Shown here piece by piece: positions 28,934 to 36,080 of a stretch of DNA of 64,000 nucleotides (position 1 is the first letter of the stretch; each line of letters opens with the position of its first letter). Under the pieces are notes generated by a model. It searched no databases. It was not told the DNA's origin and saw only the letters and a program-made list of their open reading frames with translations. Source of the DNA: Nocardioides plantarum (GTDB taxonomy: Bacteria > Actinomycetota > Actinomycetes > Propionibacteriales > Nocardioidaceae); the NCBI RefSeq assembly GCF_006346395.1, contig NZ_VDMS01000004.1, forward strand, positions 248,001 through 312,000, written 5' to 3'. The translations under genes were made by a program, and so were the position numbers.

Positions 28934-30865
28934 ATGGGCACGCAGGCTCCGATCCATCCGCTGACCCCGCTGAGCGCGGACGAGTTCCGCGCCACCGCCG
29001 CGATCCTGCGCCGGGACCGAGGACTCGACGGCTCCTGGCGGTTCGCCGGCATCGAGCTCGCTGAGCCCGCCAAGGTGCTGGTGAAGGGGTGGCGCGCCGG
29101 CGACCCGGTCGAGCGGTCGGCGTTCGCCGTGCTGTGGAACCGCGCGAGCAACGAGGCCGCCGAGGCCGTGGTCGACCTGACCGGTGACCGGGTGACCTCG
29201 TGGACCGACGTGCCCGGCGTGACCCCCAACTTCACCGTCGACGAGTGGCACGAGGTCGACGTCGCGATGAAGTCGCATCCCGACGTCGTGGCCGCGCTGG
29301 CCGAGCGCGGCATCACCGACATGGACCTGGTGCTCTTCGACGCCTGGACCTACGCCAGGGCGCTGATGCCCGAGCAGTACGCCGACCGACGTCTGGGCTG
29401 GTGCGACATCTGGGTCCGGCGTACGCCCCACGGCAACCCCTACGCCCACCCCGTCCCCGGCATGAAGCTGATCGTCGACATGAACACCTGCGAGCTCCTC
29501 GAGATCGACCGCGGCCCCGACCCGGGGATGCCGGAGGTCAAGGGCGAGTACGTCCCCGAGGAGTGGGGCGGCGAGCAGCGCACCGACGTCGCGCCGCTGC
29601 AGATCGTCCAGCCCGAGGGCGTCTCGTTCACGCTCGAGGGCGAGGAGTTGCGGTGGCAGAAGTGGTCGATGCGCGTCGGCTTCAACTACCGCGAGGGGCT
29701 GACCCTGCACGCGGTGTCCTACGACGGCCGCGACGTCGCGCACCGGATGTCGTTCGCCGAGATGATCGTGCCCTACCGCGACCCGTCCTTCGAGCACGTA
29801 CGCCGCACGGCCTACGACATCGGCGAGTGGGGCCTCGGCTTCATGACGACCTCGCTCGAGCTCGGCTGCGACTGCCTCGGCGAGATCACCTACCTCGACG
29901 CGACCCTGCACGACTCGCAGGGTGAGCCCTTCACCATCGGCAACGCGATCTGCATCCACGAGGAGGACAACGCGATCCTGTGGAAGCACGTCGACGAGCA
30001 CGCGGGCGCGGAGGTCCGGCGGATGCGCCGCTTCGTGGTGTCGTTCCACGCGACCGTCGCCAACTACGAGTACATCGTCTACTGGCGCTTCTACCAGGAC
30101 GGCAACATCGAGTGCGAGGTGCGCGCCACGGGGATCATGGTGACGACGCCGTACGACCTCGAGGCCGGCGCACCACAGACGGGGACGCGCGTCGACAACG
30201 CGACGTACGCCCCGATCCACCAGCACTTCATCGTGGCCCGCCTCGACCTCGACGTCGACGGGCCCACCCAGACGGTGGTGGAGGTCGACTCCGAGGTGGT
30301 GCCGATCGGCCCGGACAACCCCCACGGCCTGGCGGTGCGCACGGTCGCGACACCGGTGCGCTCGGAGTCCGAGGCGGGTCGCGACTTCAGCTGGGAGAGG
30401 CAACGCGGGTGGAAGGTGACCAACCCGAACGCCACCAACGCGCACGGCGACCACCCCGCCTACAAGCTCGTCCCGAGCGCGTCGATCCCGGCGTTCCTGG
30501 AGGCCGGGGCACCGCAGTTCGACCGCGCCCCGGTGATCGGGCACACGGTCTGGGTCACGGCCAACCATCCCGAGGAGCGCTGGCCGGCGGGCGCCTACCC
30601 GACGCAGTCCACCACCGACGTGCGCGGCATCAGCGACTGGGTCGCCGACGACGAGCCGCTCGAGGACGCCGACGTCGTGCTCTGGTACGTCTTCGGCATC
30701 CACCACGTCCCCCGACCCGAGGACTGGCCGGTGATGCCGGCCGACACGGTCGCGTGGTGGCTGAAGCCCTTCGGCTTCTTCGACGAGAACCCCTCGCTCG
30801 ACGTGCCGCCCTCCCCGAGGGCGAGCGGTTCCTGCTGCGTCGACGGGGAGTGCACCTGCCACTGA
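28934..30865 (+). CDS. Copper-containing primary-amine oxidase (TPQ)
   Basis: 643 aa, the size of Arthrobacter phenylethylamine/histamine oxidases. The topaquinone precursor Tyr lies in VANYEYIVYW (~375, consensus N-Y-D/E-Y). The catalytic-base Asp is in AYDIGEWGLG (~290), a disulfide pair in GCDCLGE and NAICIHEE, and copper ligands in PIHQHFIV plus a later His. It converts R-CH2-NH2 to aldehyde, NH3 and H2O2; cofactor made autocatalytically with Cu. An odd Cys/His tail, SCCVDGECTCH, ends the protein. Divergent from the PuuB operon; RBS gaagaggg 7 nt before ATG. Confidence 0.93.
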   Translation: MGTQAPIHPLTPLSADEFRATAAILRRDRGLDGSWRFAGIELAEPAKVLVKGWRAGDPVERSAFAVLWNRASNEAAEAVVDLTGDRVTSWTDVPGVTPNFTVDEWHEVDVAMKSHPDVVAALAERGITDMDLVLFDAWTYARALMPEQYADRRLGWCDIWVRRTPHGNPYAHPVPGMKLIVDMNTCELLEIDRGPDPGMPEVKGEYVPEEWGGEQRTDVAPLQIVQPEGVSFTLEGEELRWQKWSMRVGFNYREGLTLHAVSYDGRDVAHRMSFAEMIVPYRDPSFEHVRRTAYDIGEWGLGFMTTSLELGCDCLGEITYLDATLHDSQGEPFTIGNAICIHEEDNAILWKHVDEHAGAEVRRMRRFVVSFHATVANYEYIVYWRFYQDGNIECEVRATGIMVTTPYDLEAGAPQTGTRVDNATYAPIHQHFIVARLDLDVDGPTQTVVEVDSEVVPIGPDNPHGLAVRTVATPVRSESEAGRDFSWERQRGWKVTNPNATNAHGDHPAYKLVPSASIPAFLEAGAPQFDRAPVIGHTVWVTANHPEERWPAGAYPTQSTTDVRGISDWVADDEPLEDADVVLWYVFGIHHVPRPEDWPVMPADTVAWWLKPFGFFDENPSLDVPPSPRASGSCCVDGECTCH

Positions 30866-31112
30866 GGTGCGCAGGCCGCAAGGCCCGAGCCTCGAGGCCA
30901 CCGCAGCCGACACGCGACCCGACCAAGCTCACGGCGGTCGAGGTGCGGGCCACACGTCGGTCGAGGTGCGAAGGCCGCTAGGCCTGAGCCTCGAGACCCC
31001 CGCAGCCGACACGCGACCCGACCAAGCTCACGGCGGTCGAGGTGCGGGCCACACGTCGGTCGAGGTGCGAAGGCCGCTAGGCCTGAGCCTCGAGACCCCC
31101 GCAGCCGACACG
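30864..31112. repeat. 99-bp tandem repeat (2.5 copies) containing a hairpin element
   Basis: Copies begin at 30864, 30963 and 31062 (the last ends after ~51 bp). Copies 2 and 3 are nearly identical; copy 1 has a few changes. Each carries a nested hairpin: outer cgagg/cctcg, inner aggcc-gcta-ggcct, followed by the tail tcgagacccccgcagc. A 54-bp stretch (30953-31006 and 31052-31105) recurs once more, 53/54 identical and inverted, at 39775-39828. The array starts at the stop codon of the amine oxidase gene. The open frame across it is a by-product of the 99-bp (33-codon) period. Confidence 0.85.
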
Positions 31113-31207
31113 TCGACTCCACCGAGGTGCCGTCGGATCGGGGCTTCCCCTGCGCAGGTCTCACGGGGTCGGGGTGTCCGCGCGCCTGATCCGAGCCTTT
31201 CGACGCG

Positions 31208-31256
31208 CTCGATCCGCGCTCCCGACGTACCTGGTACGTCGGGAGCGCGGATCGAG
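31208..31256. repeat. 23-bp perfect inverted repeat, 3-nt loop
   Basis: Arms 31208-31230 and 31234-31256 pair without mismatch around ctg. The arms include gatccgcgctcccgacgtac. It is a very stable hairpin in a region with no gene, ~350 bp from either neighbour; a terminator, a cruciform-forming site or an end of a lost mobile element are all possible. Confidence 0.85.
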
Positions 31257-31320
31257 GGACCGGAGCAATTCCCACGCACCATGTTCACGCGAATCACTCC
31301 GGTCGCCGAGCCCGGCCGCC

Positions 31321-31470
31321 GGGCGGTGTGCCAGCCACCGAACCCACCGACCCGGGACGCCTGAACGGTGGCTCACCCACCGCCCGATCGGCTCAGCCCG
31401 GACAGCGGTGAGCCAACCACCGAACCCGGTACCGCCAGTCCCCAAAGCGGTGGCTCACTCACCGCCCACA
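31321..31470. repeat. Array of four short units in + - + - orientation
   Basis: Units at 31321-31346 (+), ~31366-31385 (-), 31405-31427 (+) and ~31448-31469 (-). The plus unit reads gcggtg...ccaccgaaccc. Each has its own small inverted repeat (cggtg/caccg) and adjacent units are inverted relative to one another. The same architecture recurs at 39601-39717. The rest of 31113-31565 shows no gene. Confidence 0.7.
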
Positions 31471-31565
31471 TGGCCTCAGGGTCTGCTAGGCGCGCCGCCG
31501 CCCGACCCGGACACCACGAGACCTCCGGCGAGAAGACGTCGCTCGAGACCGCAAAGTGGGCGCCA

Positions 31566-32912
31566 CTAGACCGACGCGAACACCGACTCCAGGATGTCGA
31601 GGCCCTCGGCGAGCAGGTGGTCGGGCATCGACAGCGGCGGCAGGAAGCGCAGGACGTTGCCATAGGTGCCGCAGGTCAGCACGATCAGGCCCTGCTGGTG
31701 AGCCGCCGATGCCACCGCCCTGGTCAGGTCGGGATCGGGCGTGGTGCCGTCGGTGACGAGCTCGACGGCGAGCATCGCACCGCGACCGCGGAGGTCGCCG
31801 ATGCGCGGGTCCTTGGCCTGGATCGCGGTGAGGCGCTCGACCATGACCCGCTCGATCACCTGCGCCCGCTCGATCAGGCCGTCCTCCTCGATGCTCTCGA
31901 TGACCGCGAGGGCGGCGGCGCAGGCAACCGGGTTGCCGCCGTAGGTCCCCCCGAGACCGCCGACGTGCGGCGCGTCCATGATCTCCGCGCGACCGGTCAC
32001 GGCGCTCAGCGGCAGTCCGCCGGCGATGCCCTTGGCGGTGGTGATGAGGTCGGGGGCGACCCCCTCGTGCTCCATCGCGAACATCGCGCCGGTGCGCGCG
32101 AAGCCCGACTGCACCTCGTCGGCCACGAAGACGACGCCGTGGGCGCGGCACCACTCGACGATGGTGGGCAGGAAGCCGCGGGCGGGCACCACGAAGCCGC
32201 CCTCGCCCAGGATCGGCTCGACCACGAACGCCGCGAGGTTGTCGGCGCCGACCTGCTTCTCGATCTCGTCGATCGTGCGCCTCGCAGCGGCGACGCCGTC
32301 GGTCTCGCCGTCGCGGAAGGGGTACGACGCGGTCGCGCGGTAGACCTCGCCCGCGAAGGGACCGAAGCCGCTCTTGTACGGCATCGACTTGGCGGTCATC
32401 GCCATCGTCAGGTTGGTGCGTCCGTGGTAGGCGTGGTCGACGACCACCACCGCCTGGCGCTTAGTGAACTGCCGAGCGATCTTGACGGCGTTCTCGACCG
32501 CCTCCGCACCGGAGTTGAAGAGGACCGACTTCTTCTCGAAGTCGCCGGGGGTGATGCGGTTGAGGGCCTCGGCCACCCGCACGTAGCCCTCGTAGGGGGT
32601 GATCATGAAGCAGGTGTGGGTGAAGGCGGCGACCTGCTCGGCGACCGCCGCGGCGACGCGTGGGTTGCTGTTGCCGACCGTGGTGACCGCGATGCCCGAG
32701 CCGAAGTCGATGAGCGAGTTGCCGTCGACGTCGACGACGACCCCGCCGCCTGCGGCCACGACGTAGACGGGAAGCGTCGTGCCGACGCCCTGCGCGACGC
32801 TGGCGACCTTGCGCGCCTGCAGCGCCTGCGACTCAGGGCCGGGGATCGTTGTGACGATCCGGCGCTCCTGGGGCAGCTGCGGGCCCCCGACGGTCTCTGC
32901 GTGCGACGGCAT
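31566..32912 (-). CDS. gabT: 4-aminobutyrate--2-oxoglutarate aminotransferase
   Basis: 448 aa from ATG 32912. Class III PLP aminotransferase with SGAEAVENAVKIAR (~127), DHAYHGRTNLTMAMT, EPILGEGGFVVP, the pocket Asp in FVADEVQSGFARTG and the PLP lysine in TTAKGIAGGLP (~292). GGLGGTYGGNPVACAAALAV is typical of GabT. It converts GABA and 2-oxoglutarate to succinate semialdehyde and glutamate, feeding the ALDH at 24.5 kb. gagaggggaac lies before the ATG as ribosome site. It belongs to the amine-catabolism cluster but has its own promoter. Confidence 0.93.
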   Translation of the reverse strand: MPSHAETVGGPQLPQERRIVTTIPGPESQALQARKVASVAQGVGTTLPVYVVAAGGGVVVDVDGNSLIDFGSGIAVTTVGNSNPRVAAAVAEQVAAFTHTCFMITPYEGYVRVAEALNRITPGDFEKKSVLFNSGAEAVENAVKIARQFTKRQAVVVVDHAYHGRTNLTMAMTAKSMPYKSGFGPFAGEVYRATASYPFRDGETDGVAAARRTIDEIEKQVGADNLAAFVVEPILGEGGFVVPARGFLPTIVEWCRAHGVVFVADEVQSGFARTGAMFAMEHEGVAPDLITTAKGIAGGLPLSAVTGRAEIMDAPHVGGLGGTYGGNPVACAAALAVIESIEEDGLIERAQVIERVMVERLTAIQAKDPRIGDLRGRGAMLAVELVTDGTTPDPDLTRAVASAAHQQGLIVLTCGTYGNVLRFLPPLSMPDHLLAEGLDILESVFASV

Positions 32913-33046
32913 GGAGTTCCCCTCTCTCGGTGCGTGGGAGTGACGGTAGTCCTCGCACCATGCGGGCGACGAGAGGGATGCTCCTGTCCGCGAGACGTCG
33001 TCGCCAACCCGGACGGCGGTCTCGTCGCGCACCGCTCCGCCGCAGG

Positions 33047-33118
33047 TCAGGCCCGCTGCTTCTCCAACAACGCCACGCACTCGACGTGGTGGGTCATCGG
33101 GAACAGGTCGGAGGGCCC
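33047..33118 (-). pseudogene. Remnant of the methyltransferase C-terminus left by islet insertion
   Basis: On the minus strand this encodes SDLFPMTHHVECVALLEKQR plus Ala and a stop (33047-33049). The same block, DLFPMTHHVECVA, ends the intact methyltransferase gene 1.9 kb away, where the last residues differ (HLVKSDSDLR). There is no start or body, so it is the orphaned original 3' end of that gene, separated from it by the inserted islet. Confidence 0.85.
33072..33110 (-). repeat. Left direct repeat of the islet (att-like)
   Basis: 39 bp, 36 identical to 34975-35013, with 24 contiguous identical bases starting tggtgggtcatcgggaacag. It lies in the orphaned gene end. Confidence 0.85.
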
Positions 33119-33384
33119 GAGCGTGAGTGAGATCCTTCACGGTGGGCTGCACACCACTGGCCGCCCCCTCCGACCTGCAGAAGCGCTGTTCGACAGATCT
33201 GTGGGCATCGGCACGCCATTGCGGTCAGTCGCGAATGAAGACGAGCCCATTCCGAGCCCTCCCGTCAGTGAGGTCCGAAGGTCGCAGGTCCGAGGCGTAA
33301 ACGTGGTTGCCGGCTCCACGAGCCCCCAGCTAGGTGTCTGATCCTCAGACAGGGGTGCGTGCGGTGACGACACCGGGCGGATAG
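33119..33384. other. Non-coding left arm of the islet
   Basis: About 265 bp with no convincing gene. A 78-codon minus-strand frame (33137-33373) has no recognisable domain and no good ribosome site. The region has mixed base composition and may hold remains of a lost mobility gene. Confidence 0.5.
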
Positions 33385-34107
33385 CTACAACTCCCCCGCC
33401 GTCACGAGCCGATCGAGCGAGGGCCCGGCATTCGGAACGTCGAGCAGGAGCGCGCGGTCCCTTCGGACTGCTGCGACCATCGCCCGCAGCCGCTGGCGGT
33501 CCTTCTTCGTGAATTCCTCGCGTCGGAAGTCGCGGGCCGTGAGCAGACCGGCAAGGATGACGAAGTCGCGCCGGTGGCGACCGAGGCCGGGGTCGCCCGC
33601 GTTGCTGAGAGCGGCCGCCTTGCCGACGAGCGCACCAACGAGATTGGGGCGGACTACCGATCCTTCGCGGCCGGCCACGGTCACCGCAACGGTCTCGCTG
33701 CGCTGCAGAGCTTGCGTCCCACCGGCGGTGGGGAGGGTGGGACTTCCCGTGACTCCAGTGCGGAGGCTCGCGCGCTCGCCGATCCCGTCCGGCAGGAGTA
33801 CGTCGATCGAGGCCTCGCCACGAACCCAGCGATGTTGGAGACCCTCCACCGAGATGCCTGCTGATCTGAACCCGAGGTCGGTCAGCGTTTCGGTGAAGGT
33901 GGCGAGCATCGCCGGGTCGGCCCGTACGTCGATGACTGTGTCGGCGTCGTTCGTCGGACGCACCGGGAACTGCTCCCGCTCAGCGCAGTGCAAGTGGACG
34001 ACCTGGCCGCCGATCAGCGTCCAGCCCCCGGCAAGCCGCTCGTGGAGGTCGAGGAGCCCGACCCACGAGGCGGTCTGCTCGGGCGGCATGGGCGGCAGGA
34101 CGATCAT
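33385..34107 (-). CDS. AbiEii-like nucleotidyltransferase (candidate toxin)
   Basis: 240 aa from ATG 34107, which overlaps the stop of the HTH gene (ATGA). Nucleotidyltransferase core: Gly-Gly in LIGGQVVHLH (33-34), the carboxylates Asp54 and Asp56 in RPTNDADTVIDV, and a third Asp102 in ASIDVLLPDG. A helical C-terminal half contains GRHRRDFVILAGLLTARDF. This matches the Pol-beta-like fold of AbiEii/AbiGii and MNT proteins; AbiEii acts as the toxin of type IV abortive-infection systems. All catalytic acids are kept, so it is probably active. Target unknown. It is the second gene of an islet-borne pair. Confidence 0.8.
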   Translation of the reverse strand: MIVLPPMPPEQTASWVGLLDLHERLAGGWTLIGGQVVHLHCAEREQFPVRPTNDADTVIDVRADPAMLATFTETLTDLGFRSAGISVEGLQHRWVRGEASIDVLLPDGIGERASLRTGVTGSPTLPTAGGTQALQRSETVAVTVAGREGSVVRPNLVGALVGKAAALSNAGDPGLGRHRRDFVILAGLLTARDFRREEFTKKDRQRLRAMVAAVRRDRALLLDVPNAGPSLDRLVTAGEL

Positions 34108-34823
34108 CGCTCGCGTGCCTTCCACTCGACGGCCAGCTCGTGCAGCAGCTCGGCTGCCCTAGCCTCCTCCCTCGGCCCGCGATGCTCGGCGAGGTCCGCC
34201 GCGAGCCGAAGACGTGAGGCCGGATACGGGTACTGCGCGTCTGGGAGGACGTGCAGCACGACGTTCGCATCCCTGTCAGCCTCGACCAACAGGTAGTCCC
34301 TCACGACCCCATCCACATCCGATTCGCCGAGGTACGCCTCGACGTCGGGCGAGGCGATGCCGCTCGCCCCCAGGTCGACGAGCATGGCCCAGCGGTCATC
34401 GACCCTGAGCTCAACAAGATCGGCCGGCGCCGCACGGAGCAGTCGACGCTGGGCCCGGTTGCGGAACACCGACCGGAGCAACACCGCAAGGTGCCTGACG
34501 ACTTCCTCATCGGCGACGGGCTCCGCGGCCACCTCGAGCAAGCGCTTCAACTGCATCCGCGCCCGTGCCGACATCGCAGGCCCGCTGACCCCCATCCGGT
34601 CACGGTCGTCCTCGGACGCCGCGATGACCGCCCATGCGGAACGCGCCGAATGCGGGCGACCCGCTTTGCTGCGCTCTTGGACATGCAGGAGGGAACGCTC
34701 GTCGACCACCCACTGGGACCCGATCCGCTCGGCAACCAGCGAGCCGTCCGCGATGCGTTGGTGGATTCGGGGCACGCTGACGCCCAGCCGCTCCGCGGCC
34801 TGTGCGACGCTGACTGCTCCCAT
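34104..34823 (-). CDS. HTH protein paired with the nucleotidyltransferase (candidate antitoxin/regulator)
   Basis: 239 aa from ATG 34823 (GTG 34829 is an alternative). Residues ~3-45 form an excisionase/MerR-type helix-turn-helix (AAERLGVSVPRIHQRIADGS, then a wing GSQWVVDERSL). A KAGRPHSARSAWAVIAA segment follows. The ~150-residue C-terminal part is helical and not recognised; it is not a standard AbiEi domain. It precedes and overlaps the nucleotidyltransferase gene, the order of AbiE-type antitoxin-toxin operons. An inverted repeat 7 nt above the start is a plausible self-operator. Role as antitoxin is inferred. Confidence 0.75.
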   Translation of the reverse strand: MGAVSVAQAAERLGVSVPRIHQRIADGSLVAERIGSQWVVDERSLLHVQERSKAGRPHSARSAWAVIAASEDDRDRMGVSGPAMSARARMQLKRLLEVAAEPVADEEVVRHLAVLLRSVFRNRAQRRLLRAAPADLVELRVDDRWAMLVDLGASGIASPDVEAYLGESDVDGVVRDYLLVEADRDANVVLHVLPDAQYPYPASRLRLAADLAEHRGPREEARAAELLHELAVEWKARER

Positions 34824-34829
34824 ACACAC

Positions 34830-34844
34830 AACCCTATAAGGGTT
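34830..34844 (-). promoter_or_regulatory. Candidate operator of the HTH-nucleotidyltransferase pair
   Basis: Inverted repeat aaccct-ata-agggtt, 7 nt upstream of the ATG at 34823. It overlaps the TTATAG-like -10 on the minus strand, in the most A+T-rich patch of the region. Autoregulation by the HTH protein would fit. Confidence 0.5.
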
Positions 34845-34940
34845 TAAAGGATTGTGGGAGGCTGGTCGGGATTGCCAAGCCGAGCCCGAAGTGAGCCCGA
34901 CGACCCGCTCTTGAGGCTTGTGCTCACGAGCCCGATCGCA

Positions 34941-36080
34941 TCACCGCAGGTCAGAGTCGCTCTTCACAAGGTGCGCAACGCACTCCACATGGTGGGTCAT
35001 CGGGAACAGGTCGAACGCACGCAGCGAGGCCAGCGCGTAGCCGTGCTCGGCGAAGGTCGCGACGTCGCGGGCCAGCGCCGCGGGGTCGCAGGCGACGTAG
35101 GCCACGGCCCGCGGGGTGCGCGCCACGACCTGCTCGACGACCGCCCGCTTGGCGCCCTCGCGCGGCGGGTCGAGGACGACGAGGTCGACCGGCTCGACCG
35201 GCAGGCGGCCCAGGACCGTGGCGACATCGCCGGCCAGGGCGGGGGCGCCGGGCACGTTGGCGGCGGCGTGGCCGGACGCCGCCCGGTCGCCCTCGACCAT
35301 CGTGACGCGGCGCGCGTCACCGACCCGGTCGGCCAGGAACCGCGCGAACAGCCCGACGCCGGCGTAGAGGTCGAGCGCCGACTCCCCCGGCCGCGGGTCG
35401 AGCCCGGCGAGCACGGCCTCGACCAGGATCGCGGGCGCCCCCGGGTGCACCTGCCAGAACCCGTCGCCAGCCACGTCGAAGGAGACGTCGCGCACGAGGT
35501 GGGCGGCCGGGTCGGGCGACTCGAGCAGGCAGTGGTCGACCGGGACCAGGTCGTGCGAGCGGTGCTTGCGCATCGCCTGCCGCCCGTCGGGCAGGTGCGC
35601 GTAGCGCTGCCGGGTCCGCCAGCCGAGGCCGCTGCCCGGCGGGGTGTCCCCCGGCACGGCCTCGACCGTCACCGCCAGGTCGAGCCCGGCGAGCCGACGC
35701 AGCTGCTCGGCGACGACCGCGGCCTTGAGCTCGCGCTGGTGGGGTACGGCGACGTGCTGGAGGTCGCAGCCACCGCAGGCGTCGGGGCCGGCGTACGGGC
35801 ACGGCGGGACGACGCGGTGCGCGGAGGGGACCAGCACCTCGACGGCGTCGGCCCGCCAGAAGCGGTCGCCCTCGGTGCCCTCGGTGACCACGACGACCAC
35901 CTGCTCGCCCGGCAGCGCGTGCCGCACGAAGACCGCCCGGCCCTCGTGGCGCGCGACGCAGAACCCGCCGTGGGCGATCGGCCCGACCTCGACCTCGAAG
36001 CGGGTACCGACCCGGGACTCCCCGCGCGGGGTCCGGGCGCGGGCGGTGCGTGGGGGCCGCCGTCCGCCGGAGCGCGTCAC
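34941..36080 (-). CDS. Class I SAM-dependent RNA uracil-C5 methyltransferase (TrmA/RumA family)
   Basis: 379 aa from GTG 36080, overlapping the permease stop (GTGA). N-terminal TRAM-like domain, then an iron-sulfur cysteine set (CPYAGPDACGGCDLQH), SAM motif LDLYAGVGLFARFLA (~250), VLDPPREGAK and the catalytic Cys in AYVACDPAALARD. It methylates U in rRNA or tRNA. Ortholog of Mycobacterium Rv2689c by position. Oddity: the last ~10 residues (HLVKSDSDLR) come from the inserted islet; the original end is stranded at 33.05 kb. All catalytic motifs precede the swap, so activity is probably retained. Confidence 0.9.
   Translation of the reverse strand: MTRSGGRRPPRTARARTPRGESRVGTRFEVEVGPIAHGGFCVARHEGRAVFVRHALPGEQVVVVVTEGTEGDRFWRADAVEVLVPSAHRVVPPCPYAGPDACGGCDLQHVAVPHQRELKAAVVAEQLRRLAGLDLAVTVEAVPGDTPPGSGLGWRTRQRYAHLPDGRQAMRKHRSHDLVPVDHCLLESPDPAAHLVRDVSFDVAGDGFWQVHPGAPAILVEAVLAGLDPRPGESALDLYAGVGLFARFLADRVGDARRVTMVEGDRAASGHAAANVPGAPALAGDVATVLGRLPVEPVDLVVLDPPREGAKRAVVEQVVARTPRAVAYVACDPAALARDVATFAEHGYALASLRAFDLFPMTHHVECVAHLVKSDSDLR
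34975..35013 (-). repeat. Right direct repeat of the islet (att-like)
   Basis: 39 bp within the last codons of the methyltransferase gene, 36/39 identical to 33072-33110. It marks the right edge of the islet. Confidence 0.85.

Larger units (their letters stand above)
33072..35013. mobile_element. 1.9-kb genomic islet inserted in the 3' end of a methyltransferase gene
   Basis: Bounded by 39-bp imperfect direct repeats, both from the last codons of a uracil methyltransferase gene, and visibly richer in A+T than its surroundings (for example the stretch near 34821-34855). The right boundary supplies the gene with a replacement C-terminus; the left keeps the original end. Cargo is a coupled HTH plus nucleotidyltransferase gene pair. 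No integrase is present, so it may be a decayed or satellite-type element mobilised in trans. Site choice at a conserved gene end resembles integrative elements. Confidence 0.7.

Noticed and set aside
30867..31364. 165-codon plus-strand frame with 33-residue repeats
   Set aside because: It exists only because the 99-bp intergenic repeat is a multiple of three; the same DNA recurs in other frames and orientations at 39.8 and 54.8 kb, and there is no ribosome site or protein-like composition.
30864..31470. CRISPR-like array
   Set aside because: The 99-bp units are tandem without unique spacers, and the short units further on alternate in orientation; no cas genes are nearby.
33137..33373. 78-codon minus-strand frame in the islet
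   Set aside because: No recognisable domain, no good ribosome site and low-complexity composition; considered as a mobility-gene remnant but not supported.
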